Assembly: GCA_949358305.1 (NCBI GenBank)
Contig: OX442314.1
Location: 12,331,060-12,395,059, forward strand
From: Strigamia acuminata
Taxonomy: Eukaryota > Arthropoda > Chilopoda > Geophilomorpha > Linotaeniidae
DNA length: 64,000 bases
Direction of reading: 5' to 3'
Translations under genes and position numbers: made by a program
Shown here: positions 35,139-47,157 of the stretch, piece by piece
How the letters are laid out: each line of letters opens with the position of its first letter
How positions within the stretch are numbered: the stretch's first letter is position 1
The notes under the pieces: generated by a model
Told to the model about the DNA's origin: nothing
The model's database searches: none
Seen by the model: only the letters and a program-made list of their open reading frames with translations

Positions 35139-38100
35139 TTTAAGTTGAAGCGTTGAAGCTGATGCAACAACGCATGCATGTGAACTAGTCTTAAAAGGTA
35201 CAGGGCCCCGAATCCAATTGCATCAAATGTTGAGACAGTTTTGTCAGTCACTGTATTAATAGAGTACAATCAGTTATAACTTTACGATATACTTGGCTGA
35301 ATGCTGATAAAAACTGATAATAACTAATAAGTTAAACTCTTCTAATTGAAATTGCGCAAGATCACTATATCTATATATAAAAGTTACGACCTTACAAGTT
35401 TGTTATCCGATTATAACCATAGGCGAAAATATGAATTTTCTTTATTCTTGGTGATCTTTGTTGGCACAATAGAAACAGACCTTTGCCAAAAAATGTGAAT
35501 AGTTTGTGGCAGAAAAATACTGCATGTTATCCGCACTCCGCATTATAGATGTTGAGCTTCTTCAATAAACGTTTATGGGGCACAACATAAGTACAACTTT
35601 CCAATTTATTTTTTATATAAGCTTAGCAATAGCAATATGTTTCTAAATTGTATTTTTCCATTACTGCACAATGGGTTGGGTACTTTTTTTGTTATTCTAC
35701 AAAGTGTTTACATTATTTTATGTTGTTATTGTTGGACACTCTTGAAATAATTTATTGTCAGTGCTGTTTCATATAAGCTCGAATATGTCGGTTAAAAATT
35801 GAAGAAATGGGCCCCCGCAAAGAAGGTTCATTTTTATTTACCTTTTTAAAGGCTTTTATTTAACTTGACTTGAATGTTGTGTTTCAACTTCCAGTTTATG
35901 TAATTTTGAAAAAAAATAATTAAAAAATTAATCATAAGATTGGAAAGTAGACTTTTCTGGTGCAGTTTTTGGTCTACTTTCCAATTAATATGATAAAATT
36001 ACTATTAAAAGTAGTTAAGAGGGAGAACATGCTGATTTACGGCGAAATGTAATCAAATCGGAGCGCCACCTGGCGGAACCCGTGTTCTTTAATGGATGCC
36101 AAAATGTTTGCCCGATACGAACTTTGATGTTTTCGGTACTAAAAAAAGATTTAAAAATTCTGAAACCAAGCTCATTTTGACAAGGATACAATTCTACACA
36201 AGCCTGTGTATTTCTTTTTTGGATTTGTTTGAAAGAATGTACGTTCTTTTAATCCTCGGAGGCCTAAGGGTAAAATGTTGTGTTAAGTATAAGGCATTAC
36301 GCATTTATGGACAATTTTCAAGTCAATTAGTTAAAGTGCTGTTTCGGTTTTGGAAATTTTGCAACTAATTTTATAGAGGGTGCTAGTTGTGAACAGTGAA
36401 AAAATATATTTTTTTAACAACTAGTGGTTGTTTTAAACACTACTGGTGAATGCGAAAAGCTGTTGACTGAAGCGCTCTTACTTAGGCAGCAAAGCCAGAA
36501 TAATAGTTTTGCTGGAGTTTTAAGGGGCAGAAATTTTGCATTTAGCATAATTAATTAAATAAATGACCAATGACTTAAAATTTCACCTGAGTTAAAGTTC
36601 AGTACAGTATGATATAAAAACAAAATCAGAAATTTTCAGAAAAAAAAAATATTTTCTTATTCAAGAAAGATGTTCTTCCTAAATGCGTATAGCCTTATGC
36701 TTTCGAGGGTTAAGATCGTAGCCGGCGACCGCATGGTAAATTTGGTGAAAAATTTGGTGTTCAACATGAGAAATAACAAAACTTTTTATGACCAAAAAAA
36801 TGGACTTGAAGATAAAAGATGATTCAATTTTTTATCCACTGGAAAGACTTCTTTATACATCAATAGGCCCTACTTTAGCATTTAAAATTGAGCAAAGGCT
36901 GAGGGCGGATATCCCCTAAATTGGGTTGAGCGCGAATAATGCTCTATTGATCCCAACGCACAGTTTTCAATGTGATTCTTATGGTCAGTTGAGCCTCATG
37001 CTTAACAGAGATAATCCTGGGATGGCTACCAATTGGCTGCGGGGCTATTACCACTTCCGGTCAGTGACAACAGTGCGATCAAAAGTGAACTTTTGCGCGT
37101 TCAAGCGGGAATCATTACGGCAATGAGAAGGAGCGCCAAATTGCGTCGTCCGTTTTTATTTCAACTTTACTGGCCTCATTATGGCTACGAGGTACCATCA
37201 AGGGGGAGAACACAGAATGAGCAGAGAGAAACATTTGGAATGTCTCCAGATTTCTCTTAAAACCTGGAAGCACGTCAATAACTGATGTTAGGAGATAAAA
37301 ATATAATAAAAACGAGCGATGGGAATAAAAAAAATACAAGTGGTCACTTAGAAAATCGTTTGAATATTTGAAACAATGTTAGTTATATTGAATCCGTGAG
37401 GATTTTGAGTCAACATTAAATGTCTAAATTTGTTTTACAATTTGTCATTTACACTGATGCAAGGGCAGGTGGTCTCGGTGCAATTCTCATGCTGTAGTTG
37501 GGATGTTCGGTGAAAATAAATCAAATTTAGATTTTGATATAACGCATTGCAGTGGAGCAAATAAATTGCTCCAGAATGAAATGAAATGTGAATTTTTTAT
37601 TGTATAAAGAAAAAAAAAGATATAAATCCTACCTTATGTAGTCTACATACAAACTGGTTACTTGGCATCGGGCTTCACTGCATGACACTGAGGCTTCCCT
37701 TCGCATCATTTAACCGCACCACTGCAATACCATTTCCAACGAGACTTGGAAACCATCCTCTTAAACAAACTGCTCTACGTGTGAATACTTCGGTTTCGCG
37801 ATCAATGCATGGATGACTTTAAATTGCGCGAACGAATTGAAAGCTGATTGTGTCGCATGGCCATTTAAGTCAAACGTGGCCTCATGTTACGCCCACCTCC
37901 CATCGCGCATACCTTCACCACCTTTCAACACCAACACCTAACCCTAAACCACACGGAACACATCACTCATTTTCTATATATATATTTTTTTCGTCTTTTT
38001 TTTATCGTGCAAAATCCGGGTTTCAATAGCATAGAACGATATCAAATCAGTTTCAGTGTGCAAATATACTCTTCGCTCATTTATGATGTTACACAGCTGC

Positions 38101-38902
38101 CACACTTGAAATGAAATGACAATTTAAAATCGATGGGATTAATCTCTCCGCACGTAAAAGTCTAAATTTTGCGAAGTTATGAAGTAAAATATTACTTGTA
38201 TGAATAACAAATAAATGATGAAATAGAAAATAATTTTTTTTATTTTATTTTATTTTTTTAACTTTGAATTTTTACATTGATGGGTCGATTTTGGACCCAT
38301 GTGGATGTGCAGTGGAGCTCATATAATGACTAGAGACGACCCCTGACAATAAAATGTATGAATATTTTTAAGGATGTCATTTATAGTACGTGACGCATCA
38401 AATAAGGTGATGTTACGGTTTCTTAAAGAGGGAAAAGAACGTCTTTATTTTATTTCGACAAATTTATTAAAGGGGAAAAAGATAATTCCATATTCTCGTG
38501 TTGACGTGACATAATGGTGTGATGGATAACAATGGTTTTATTGCTATTTTGGCATCTGCTATAAACAAGTGGTGATAAGCGCTCTCAATTTTCAAAATTC
38601 TATAGGTGCAATTAAGATGATAGAGATACGCATGCGCGAAGTGCAATTTTGTTTAAAGACAAATCCAAGAGGAAGAAATTAGAAGAGTGACACAACTTGT
38701 ATCTTCTGGTATCTTTTAAGCTTAGCTCACTTGTCAGTAATTGAAAAAATGATGACATGATATCCGCGAGCCAAAAGATAAAGTTCTCTGAAAAACATGA
38801 AGATTGAACGTCCATTATCATAAATGCTCTAATAGAACACCCGTGTTCTATTATCAAAATCCAGATTTTCCACGCGATTTAAATATTGATTTCAATCGCT
38901 TC
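35139..38902. other. noncoding, intron-like
   Basis: No exon supported. A moderately GC-rich segment at 36925-37260 has two overlapping + frames but no recognisable domain, no phase-1 donor and no clear acceptor. A short poly(AT) tract lies at about 37975. Confidence 0.45.
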
Positions 38903-39255
38903 GGTCGATTTAGACATTTGTTTTAGGCATTTTGTTCAATTTAGACATTTATTTTTGACGTTTTGTTCAATTTAGACATTTATTTTTGACGTTTTGTTCA
39001 ATTTAGACAATTATTTTTGACGTTTTGTTCAATTTAGACATTTAATTTAGTCATTTTGTTCAATTTAGACATTGAATTTAGTCGTTTTGTTCAATTATGA
39101 CATTGAATTTAGTCGTTTTGTTCAATTATGACATTTATTTTAGACGTTTTGTTCAATTTAGACATTGAATTTAGTCGTTTTGTTCAATTAAGACATTTAT
39201 TTTAGACGTTTTATTCAATTTAGACATTGAATTCAGTTGTTTTAGTTAATTTAGA
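38903..39255. repeat. 31-bp minisatellite, about 11-12 copies (array 2)
   Basis: The same unit as array 1 (TTTTGTTCAATTTAGACATT), in the same orientation, but with more variants: ACATTTATTTTAGACG and ACATTGAATTTAGTCG types, several of them alternating in the second half. It ends about 140 bp before the GC-rich region of the 39694 candidate first exon. Confidence 0.9.
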
Positions 39256-39399
39256 CCAGTGTTGTAAAGGGTATCACGTTCAATTTATGGAACTCATTTT
39301 TTAAAATAATTATTAGGTTGTAACACGATTTTAAAACATCGAGAGAGAGAAAGTTGAATTTTCTCAAACTTTGCAGCTTCACTTTTATTTTTGAGGATT

Positions 39400-39693
39400 T
39401 TGTGCCCCCTTCTTAAATCGACTCGACCTGCATGGGTTTCGCCCATTGATCGCACTAGCGCCACCACAAGCGATGGGGAGATGACGGGGAACCCCGCAAA
39501 GTGCACGTGGTACAAACATGCCCTATGTTGCGTCTGTGCGTTACGCTACCGCCATCCCTGGAAATGCCGGAGTAAATTGCTATGCACAATTGCCGCATCA
39601 TTTCCCATAGCGACGGAATCGCATGCGGCCCCGGAAGTTTGTTTAAGGCGAATCGGACAAGGTTTTGTCATCAAACTGCGTGTATGATTTGGC
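39400..39693 (+). promoter_or_regulatory. GC-rich putative promoter/5'UTR of the 39694 exon
   Basis: This is a local rise in GC and CpG (for example ACTAGCGCCACCACAAGCG and CTACCGCCATCCC) directly upstream of the ATG at 39694. A TGA at 39685-39687 in the ATG frame fits an untranslated leader. No TATA box found. Confidence 0.35.
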
Positions 39694-39820
39694 ATGGATG
39701 CAGTTGTCAAGAAACAGAAAAAGAAAGCCCATCTCAAACTCATTTACCGCACTTGGCCCTGGTTAAAAAAGTTTCGATGTTTTATTCTCGAGTGGGCTTT
39801 GCTTCTTATGTTCCCGCCAG
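39694..39820 (+). CDS. candidate alternative first exon of the KChIP gene (hydrophobic N-terminus)
   Basis: ATG at 39694 (GGCATGG context) opens 42 codons plus one base and reaches CCAG|GTAGGC. An in-frame TGA at 39685 fixes the ATG as start. The peptide starts MDAVVKKQKKKAHLK, continues through a WPWLKKFR block and ends with a hydrophobic run (CFILEWALLLMFPP). Phase 1 and the final G match the common exon at 63762. In vertebrates some KChIP variants (the K-channel inactivation suppressor type) also carry a hydrophobic N-terminal segment that holds channels in internal membranes. A similar role here is inference. The intron would be about 23.9 kb, and no transcript evidence is available. Confidence 0.5.
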
Positions 39821-40718
39821 GTAGGCCATTAAATGTTTTATTTATTATTTATTTGTTTATTTTTAAGTCCGATTTTTCAATACTTTTCCAATAGTTTGTT
39901 GCGAAATAAAAGTTGCGGTTAGTTTGCGCTTTCTTTTCACGTTTTTAATCGCTTTTAACGTATTTTTAATGTTATTTTCTTGTGAATACGGTCGTTTAAA
40001 AGTTTGTGTTTGTGGCGTGATTTTTTGGAAAGAAGATGCAGCTGGAAGAGAAAAATGAAAACATTTTTTTTTGTGGTTTTTGGTTGACAATAGAAGCATT
40101 GTGAATGTGGTTGTAAACAACAAGAGATAAAGTGAGGGGTTGGAGAGGAAAATATGTGTGCGAAAGATGAAAAATGATGCGGGGCTGTTTGATGTCTGCA
40201 TTCATCACGCCATGTTGGTTTTGAAATAATTTAGGGTATCGCTGCAGATATGATTTATGAGTTGACAATTAACTAGGAAATGGAAAATAATACTCAGAAA
40301 AATTTTTTTTTTAAATTGTTTTGGATTTTTGAATTTTTTGCATTATTTTTTTTTTTTAAAGAAAAATTTTAAAAAGAAAATTTTTAGAAATTTTGGCTCA
40401 ATTTCTGAACTTTTTTTTTTTCTGCCAGTTTCTGATGCCGGGATTGAAGGAGAAAAGAAAGAAAAAATTTTCTTTTTACGGTTCTTTCCACTTTAAAGAA
40501 GTTGTGCGTGGAAATTTTTTTCTTTACAACAATGAAGTAAACATAAAATTTGATAATGTCTTTTCTTCAATGCGCTGAGAACGCATTGGCTTCGCTAAGG
40601 TACTCAATGTAATACCGTGGGTAGGGTAAGTAGCAATGTTATGCCATGCAGCAAAGCCCAAACAAAATATTCACGTGATAAGAAATGTGTACCGTAAACG
40701 CTCTGAGTATAGGATACT
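39821..40718. other. intron-like noncoding
   Basis: AT-rich with T and A runs. No feature recognised. Confidence 0.55.
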
Positions 40719-41572
40719 AATGGAATGCGGTATCCTTTACAACGCGGGTCCAAAAGGACTCAATTCAATATCTGAATTGAACAAATGTTGTGAGTCATGT
40801 GATCAGTTTTGAAAATTCGTTATAACGAGGGCTTGTTGGTATTACACTAGGTGCATTCAAAAACTCTAAAACGGTCGTTTAAACCCGTTTCCACAAACTT
40901 TTAAACGAAATTCTCGTTTAAAAGCTCGTGCAAACGGGTTTAAACGGACTGAAAATACACGACCTTTTTAGGTCGTTTAAATCTTCGTGCCACGAGAAAA
41001 CTCGTGCAAATCGGGTATTGTTGGCAGCCATCTTGAATCTCCGTTAGATCGATCGCGACGATCGGAGATATAAGTACAATTTTGCAGCTGTTCTAAATTT
41101 TTTTGTAGTGAATGACGATAATAATCATCACCATAGTAATAATTAGGGATTGAAACAATAGAAAAATGCGAGGGAAAAAAATCTCGAAATAAATACCGTA
41201 TGCGACTTGAAATAAATACCCGTATGCAACTTGCAGCGGGATATGACCTAGATCTTGATCTGGAATCCCAGATCAAGTTTGGCAGTTAAACCAGAGTTAA
41301 ACAATCGTTTATTTGCTAAATAAACGATTGCATTCAAAAACGAGGCTTTTCGTCTAAAAATTCGTGCGAGACGAAAATTTAGACGAGAAGTTATTGAATG
41401 CGCCTACTGTACTTGAAACTTGTTTGTTATAACGAATAATTCGTTATATTGAAATTCGTTATAACGAAAATATTTAAGATGGTGTTCTATGGCTGGCCAA
41501 CCAAGTCATTCTTAACAATTCGTTTTATTGATAATTCGTTATATCGCGATTCGTTATAAAGAGTTTCGACTG
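40719..41572. mobile_element. pogo/Tigger-like MITE, copy 5, split by a younger element
   Basis: The right part (41407-41572) ends TTATAAAGAGTTTCGACTG and then TA (41573-41574), and carries GGTGTTCTATGGCTGGCCAA. The left part (about 40719-40847) keeps CCTTTACAACG and AAAATTCGTTATAACGAG. The 40850-41404 element separates the two halves. Left border approximate. Confidence 0.65.
40850..41404. mobile_element. GGTGCATTCAA TIR element nested in a Tigger-like MITE
   Basis: GGTGCATTCAAAAACTC at the left is mirrored by GTTATTGAATGCGCC at the right, with TA on each side (40848-40849 and 41405-41406). The 555-bp interior has several internal inverted motifs (AAACGGTCGTTTAAAC, ACGACCTTTTTAGGTCGT, AAATAAACGATTG) and a GCAGCCATCTTG motif. 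Related ends occur at 54475, 56881 and 63663. No ORF. Confidence 0.7.
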
Positions 41573-41574
41573 TA

Positions 41575-43210
41575 TCGTATTCGCTTCAAAGAGTAATCGC
41601 ACAGGCCTAATTTACTGATTTTCTAAATAAACTAATTATACTCACAGTTCGGATGTAACTTACAATTTACATCCAAAATGTGTGCAAAACGTTTCATTTA
41701 TTCTTTCAAAACGTTAAAAAAAATTATATGTCCGATATTGGTTTCAAATAGCCTGCGGGTCTCTGTTAGCTTGCGGGCTTCCAATTGCGTGATGGGAATT
41801 TTTTTTTGTTATAAATAGTGCAAGGTGTGCATTTGGGAGATAGATATACGGTACATTGAATTTCTATATCTATGCAATGTTGACTTTCTATGTATTTTGA
41901 AGGTTAATGACATTTACAATGTCAAAATATCAAGATTCAATTTGTAACAAAAAGTGATAGGCATTTGAAATAGAAGTATTAAACAGACTTTCTATGTTCG
42001 TGCTGTTAGTTAAGTAATGTGTAGTTAACAGTTGACAGATTGAATAAAATTGGGCTATTTTTAATTAGATTAATTAAAATAGGATACAAAGCGAAATTGT
42101 TTTCCCCTAATTTCGTTATAATTACGAATCTCGGCGTGTTTAATCAAATTATGTGATGGAATATGGTCGTTTTCATTTGTGTTGTGATACGGCTTCAAAG
42201 ACTTTGGCATTAAGGGATTTACTGTACAGGTTTATTCATACATATTTTTATTATTTTTAATTTGTATAGTTTAATTCTTATAATTTTTATAATTAATAAT
42301 TTTTATTTTTTTATTTTTATAATTTTTGTAATTTTTATAATTTTTATAATTTTTGTAATTTGTAATTTTTATAATTTTTATAATTTATGTATTTATACAC
42401 CAACCATTTACTTGAATGTGAATTTTGATTGATGTGGATTTACTTAGCTGTGTTGATAGTTTTCAATTAAAATTTTAATTATTCTCTTCTTTATTTAGTA
42501 AGGCAATAAAATGTGAGCGGAGATAAAATGTTTCAATGTGCAGATTTTGATTTTTTTTTATGTTGGTAAAGTGGATATGGTGTGGTTGTGAAGAAAAAAA
42601 AATTAATTCACTGCGATATTTTCATTTTTCCATTTCTTTTCTTCTTTACTGATTTTTCTTTTTTGTATTCTGAGCAAGTGCTCTTCTTTTTAAATCTTTG
42701 TGACATCAAAGGGAGTTTAAGATAGAATTAATCACAGAAAGAGTGGAGAAATCATTAAATGTATTTGGTTGTCTGCCAGACTTGTTTCCCTCGATTTTTT
42801 TTCCTTCCTTATTGTTTCCTATCACGTACAGTTCCACTCCACTTCCCTCTTTCAGTTACAAGATTGATTTTTACTCAAGAATTTTCCTTTCCCATCAAAC
42901 ATCCTCCCCCAAAAAAATTCAGTATTGTTTTTTTCTTCATTTTCTGAAGGTTCATGATCGTGTATACAAAGAGAAACAATTTTGAAATTAATCCTCAATT
43001 AAGTGAATTTTTTATATTTGAAAACCATATGGCTGAGTACTGCACAGTGTGTAGGCCTAAAATGGATCATCTGGTCATCTTGAGATTGGTCTGGGATTGG
43101 GACGTTAATTTTCAATTTGTTTTAGAAGTTATGGCTGATAACTTAAATTTCAATCATGAATAAATTATCAAGTCTCTGCGTGTGTTGTAAATCCAATTTC
43201 GGTGTTGATG
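41575..43210. other. intron-like noncoding; TTTATAA repeats
   Basis: 42240-42400 is a degenerate repeat of AATTTTTATAATTTTTGT units. No gene seen. Confidence 0.55.
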
Positions 43211-43338
43211 CAGTGAACTCCCTCTAGACCGGACATAGGCGAGTCCGGCAGAAATTGCCGAGTACAGATAGTTTTTTTTAGTACTACTGTGGCTTTTACT
43301 CGGCCCCAAGTACGCTCAACACTAGAGGGAGTTCACTG
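43211..43338. mobile_element. 128-bp MITE, CAGTGAACTCCCTCTAG ends
   Basis: CAGTGAACTCCCTCTAGACC at the left is mirrored by ACTAGAGGGAGTTCACTG at the right. The right flank is TA; the left flank is TG, probably a mutated TA. The arms continue imperfectly through GAGTCCGGCAG / CTCGGCCCCAAG. Pogo-type end, no ORF. Confidence 0.75.
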
Positions 43339-43340
43339 TA

Positions 43341-44181
43341 CTCTTTGTACAGCTCATTGTACTATAATTGAAAAAAATAATAATAAAATAGACCATTCTG
43401 TGTTTACACAGTGGACATGTTCCAGATTAAACATTTATAAAAAAAAGTGTAAAAGAAACGTGTAAATCATGTGTATCTGGAAAAATAGGTGATTGATTTC
43501 AGATCTTTAAAATCTGGAAAAAAACATACATAAATGATTCATACAAAGAAAATGTTAAAAATGTTTAGAAAAAGCCAAATTTAATTTGTACGTGCATCCA
43601 TGCATGTTTTATTGCGTACACAAAATGTAATTCATTTTTTAAGTGGTAAAACAAAAGAAATCGTGTAAAAACGGAATTGAATTTATTTTTTCTAGAGATT
43701 GTATTACCTAAATCAACGTTGTCTAAAAACAGAATTGGTTATAATACCCTGCACTATGGGCAAAAGGAATTTCCTCCCGCGCTTTATTAAAGACCCGCGG
43801 TCTAATGGGGACCATGTGTAATGAGAGGAAATACAGCAATAATTTTTTTCTGTATATTAATTTTTATTTTTAAGATTACTGTATTTTTTCATACAGAATA
43901 TGACAACATATGTGCAAGGCACGTTTCACAGTTTATTACTTGGGGAAACATTCAAATTGAAAAGCAAGAAAGCAGATGTGATGAATTTTATACTGTAGCT
44001 TTTGCTGTACATATAAAATTGGAAAAAGTTAATCTATCGAGAAAAACTGCTCGATTTTCATATATCAAAAAGTATAGTATTCAGTCAATTAAACCTTCAC
44101 ACAAGGAATAATTTAAGTGAGCAAAATATTTCGTTTGTCTAAAACAATCCTATTTTTTCACTTTCACTTTCCGTATAAAAT
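43341..44181. other. intron-like noncoding
   Basis: The open frame 43821-44111 starts with ATG and codes for 96 residues but has no domain, AT-driven composition and no splice support. Not called. Confidence 0.45.
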
Positions 44182-44183
44182 TA

Positions 44184-44422
44184 CCGTATTTTACCGATTA
44201 AGAGTCGCTCTCGAATAGTAGCCCCGGCTGAGACACTAAGAATACCGTATTTTTGCAAAAGTACGGTATTGTTTCCGTATTTAACCTCACGAACGATGAA
44301 CGTACGTTTCGTTCGTGACGTTCGTGACGTTCAGACTTCGTTTGTTACATTAAACAAATGTAACGAACGAAAAACCGAAATTGTAATTGCTGACAAAAAT
44401 GTCAGTTTTGAATAAAATACGG
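44184..44422. mobile_element. MITE with CCGTATTTTACCG ends
   Basis: CCGTATTTTACCGATTAAGA at the left and AATAAAATACGG at the right, flanked by TA (44182-44183 and 44423-44424). An internal ATACCGTATTTTTGC / AGTACGGTAT hairpin (44242-44271) repeats the terminus. The rest has repeated CGTTCGTGACGTT motifs. A terminus-like fragment lies at 15569. Confidence 0.6.
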
Positions 44423-44424
44423 TA

Positions 44425-46121
44425 TTCCAGTTTTTAGTAGAAAAATTTCTGTTGTTTGATGGAATGCCGGGGACCCCAAACCTCAGATAAGACCCCAAGA
44501 CGCAAGCCTAATTTGCTTTATGGGTAATTTACCAGTTGTTCCAATCAAACGAGCGGGAAAACAATTATTCTATCTAAATCAGTTTCCTTGACCTGAAATA
44601 ATTAAATTTCCGCTCGCGCAGCCTCTACTGGAGATAATTAAATTTTTAGCATGAAATGGTCCAGATGCAGCTTTCATGCACAAAAAGATATTAGACTATT
44701 ACGCCCTTAGAGGCACAGCAGTTAAAAAACAAAAGAAATACTTTTGATGTGTTTTTCTTGGGTGAAAGTGCTACTGTTTAGTGTTGTGTACTTGAAGAAA
44801 AGCAAAGCACTGCCAAACTCCTAAACATTACAAATTATAGCAGAAGTTGTCCCGGTGAGGTGCGGGTTTTTATACACCTGTGACTAGTGCGAAGCAGCAC
44901 TTTATGGTACATATAATCTAAAAGGTGCGCATAATCTTAGATTTCAGATGTGGCAGGCTGCCATTCTTGCACGAATGCACATGCTCTGCATTATAAAACT
45001 GATGAAAAAGCGAGTGAATATGACTTGTACTTGGTTATTTATTATGTTTTATGTTTTTGCCCGTAGTTTTATTTTATTTTTACGTGTTTTGTGTTTCTTT
45101 AAGTCGTTAATTGCAGCCATTATAAAACTGTATTCTTTTCGAGTGTTTGCAATTCGAGAGATTGTTTTATTGCAGTCTTGGTGAAGGATCTAGGGTTTCC
45201 CGATGGCCCCACCCATGCAATATGACCTTCGAAAAAATGACAAGTACGAGGGGTAGCTAATGCTGGAAATCTCGTGAAGATTTTGATTTCAAAATCCAAA
45301 AAAATCGAATGAAATTCTAAAAATCTTTGAAACTTATGAGATCTTAGAAATTGTCTCGGAAATTATATCAAAATCAAGCAACATCTTTAAACAAATCTGG
45401 CTGAAATCTTTAAATCTTCAAATCCGTAGCAAATCCCTGAAATCTTGTGTAAATTTGTGAAATCTCTGATATCCTGGAAATCCTTAAAATCTGACAACTT
45501 GTCTTGCTAATAGAAGCAAAATTGAGCAAAATCTATAAAGAAATCCACCTGAAATCTGCCTGAAATTCTTAAATCTTTAAAATTTAATAGGATTTCAAAA
45601 TCTCTAATGCGATTTTTGCAATTGGTTACCGGTATCTCCATAAAGGTGTCGCCAGTCTGGTGTGGTCGTGGTTTGAACTGCACCTGGTTTTATGTCAATA
45701 GGCCCACCAGAAAAGCAAGGAGCTAAATTTATTTTTGTAATAAGTAATAAGGATACTGATGAAATCTGAATGTTATGTTTGAATGCTATCATCATTGATT
45801 GGAGGAGTTCTCTGCAGGTGTGGAACGAGCTGGGCGAGACCTAGTGTTAGTTTTTCAAACTTTATCTGAGAGTGGGAAGTGAAGAGGTTGTGAAGAATCA
45901 TTGTTGTTGCTGCTCCCATCTAGCGGGAATAATAGGAATTGAAACTATTACATCACACGGTAGATGGTGCGACCTGGAGATGGTAAAACGAAATAAGACG
46001 CCAATAAATTTGTTAATGCTTTTGGTTTTTGTAAGCTTGACAGAATTGTTGCTCGATATATTTTTCAGATCTTAAGATTGGCAAGTGGTAGACTGCAACT
46101 AGCGGCATCTTTGGGAGCTTT
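44425..46121. other. noncoding; degenerate GAAATC repeats at 45250-45610
   Basis: From about 45255 to 45610 short GAAATC/AAATCTTTAAA/GAAATCTCT motifs recur every 10-25 bp, suggesting an old, decayed short tandem repeat. No gene recognised in the remainder. Confidence 0.45.
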
Positions 46122-46754
46122 AAAAATATTTTTAGTTTTTACGCGTTATGAAATAGGTACTAAGAAACTAAGAATTTTTTGTACTTTAATTAAGAACATT
46201 TAATAATAAATTATTTATTTAATTTATTGTAAATGCTTTGATAGAACGCAGTATACTTGGCAGAGTTTACGAATGACGTTATTATGATGTCACACCAAAC
46301 TGAAAACGAGGCTATTGGGTACCCCCATTGATATATTAACACACAATTCTTGATAGAATGAAAATAAAAGTTCAATATTTTGAATAGGGCGCTATAGCCA
46401 GCGCATCAACCGTAGTCGCGTCACAGCCCTCGCGCGGCAGGCTTAAGCAGTTGTATAGTACTAATTTGATGGTGCTCTACAACTTTGTAATTGGAAATTT
46501 TGCTGTATCTTAAACGGTTTAAAAGTTAGAAAGTGGATGACCTTGAAAATGACCTTCAAGGTCAAATTTGATGACATCATTGGATTGCTCGCACCCAACT
46601 TCCTATACGATTCCTTCATCAAAGTTGACCTGGATGCAATTGCTCAGGAAATATTTGGAGGGGACCAGACTTTTAGAACACCCTGTATAAGGGCGACAGA
46701 ACTTACATTTAATTTTAATTCCTTTTTTAATTTTGTATTTTTGAAAGTGGTAGC

Positions 46755-46862
46755 AATACGACCTCCACCTCGACCTCTTCCCTTACCCCTACCTCTTCCT
46801 CGACCTTTTCTCTTACCTCTTCCTTGACCCCTTCCCTTACCCCTACCTCTTTCTCGACCGGG
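46755..46862. repeat. CCTCTTCCCTTACCCCTAC tandem repeat
   Basis: An asymmetric pyrimidine-rich tandem repeat on + of about 18-24 bp units. Reading across it in three - strand frames gives RGRG-type or EVREEV-type low-complexity peptides, which I regard as repeat artefacts. Confidence 0.7.
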
Positions 46863-46869
46863 TGGCCGA

Positions 46870-47157
46870 CTACGCGGACGGCCACGTGTTGGGGCTGGCA
46901 TGGGGGGGATGAAAGGGACAAACGAGCTTGAGCTGGCGAAGGTGGGGGACTTGCAATGGCATATTCATCGGTGTCGTCACTATTAATAGGAAGCTCTCTT
47001 CGAATGCCAACATCTGTATTGTACACAGCAGATAAAATAGAGTTGGAACCACTTTAAAAGTTCCATCTATATGCACCTCAGCTGCATTGGTTATTAAAAC
47101 CGTTAGCAATTCAGGTGCCACAAAAACATAAATCAAGGCCTCATTAGATGTGTGCAA
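46870..47157 (-). pseudogene. MULE-type transposase fragment (start of catalytic core)
   Basis: The - strand frame from 47157 contains a segment ending HIDGTFKVVP followed by LCTIQMLAFEES. A DGTFK-P motif followed by a short hydrophobic strand is the first-aspartate region of animal MULE transposases. The frame then degrades into the pyrimidine-rich tandem repeat. No N-terminal DNA-binding part, no remaining catalytic residues and no SWIM finger are present here. It is a core relic that complements the unlinked pieces at 52.6 kb (C-terminal half) and 55.1 kb (N-terminal half), though I cannot show that they come from one family. Confidence 0.6.

Noticed and set aside
36926-37260. Overlapping + frames in a moderately GC-rich segment
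   Set aside because: No recognisable domain, no consistent splice signals.
46644-47026. Arg/Gly-rich and Glu/Val-rich ORFs on the - strand
   Set aside because: Several overlapping frames are open through the CCTCTTCCCTTACCC tandem repeat; low-complexity artefact.
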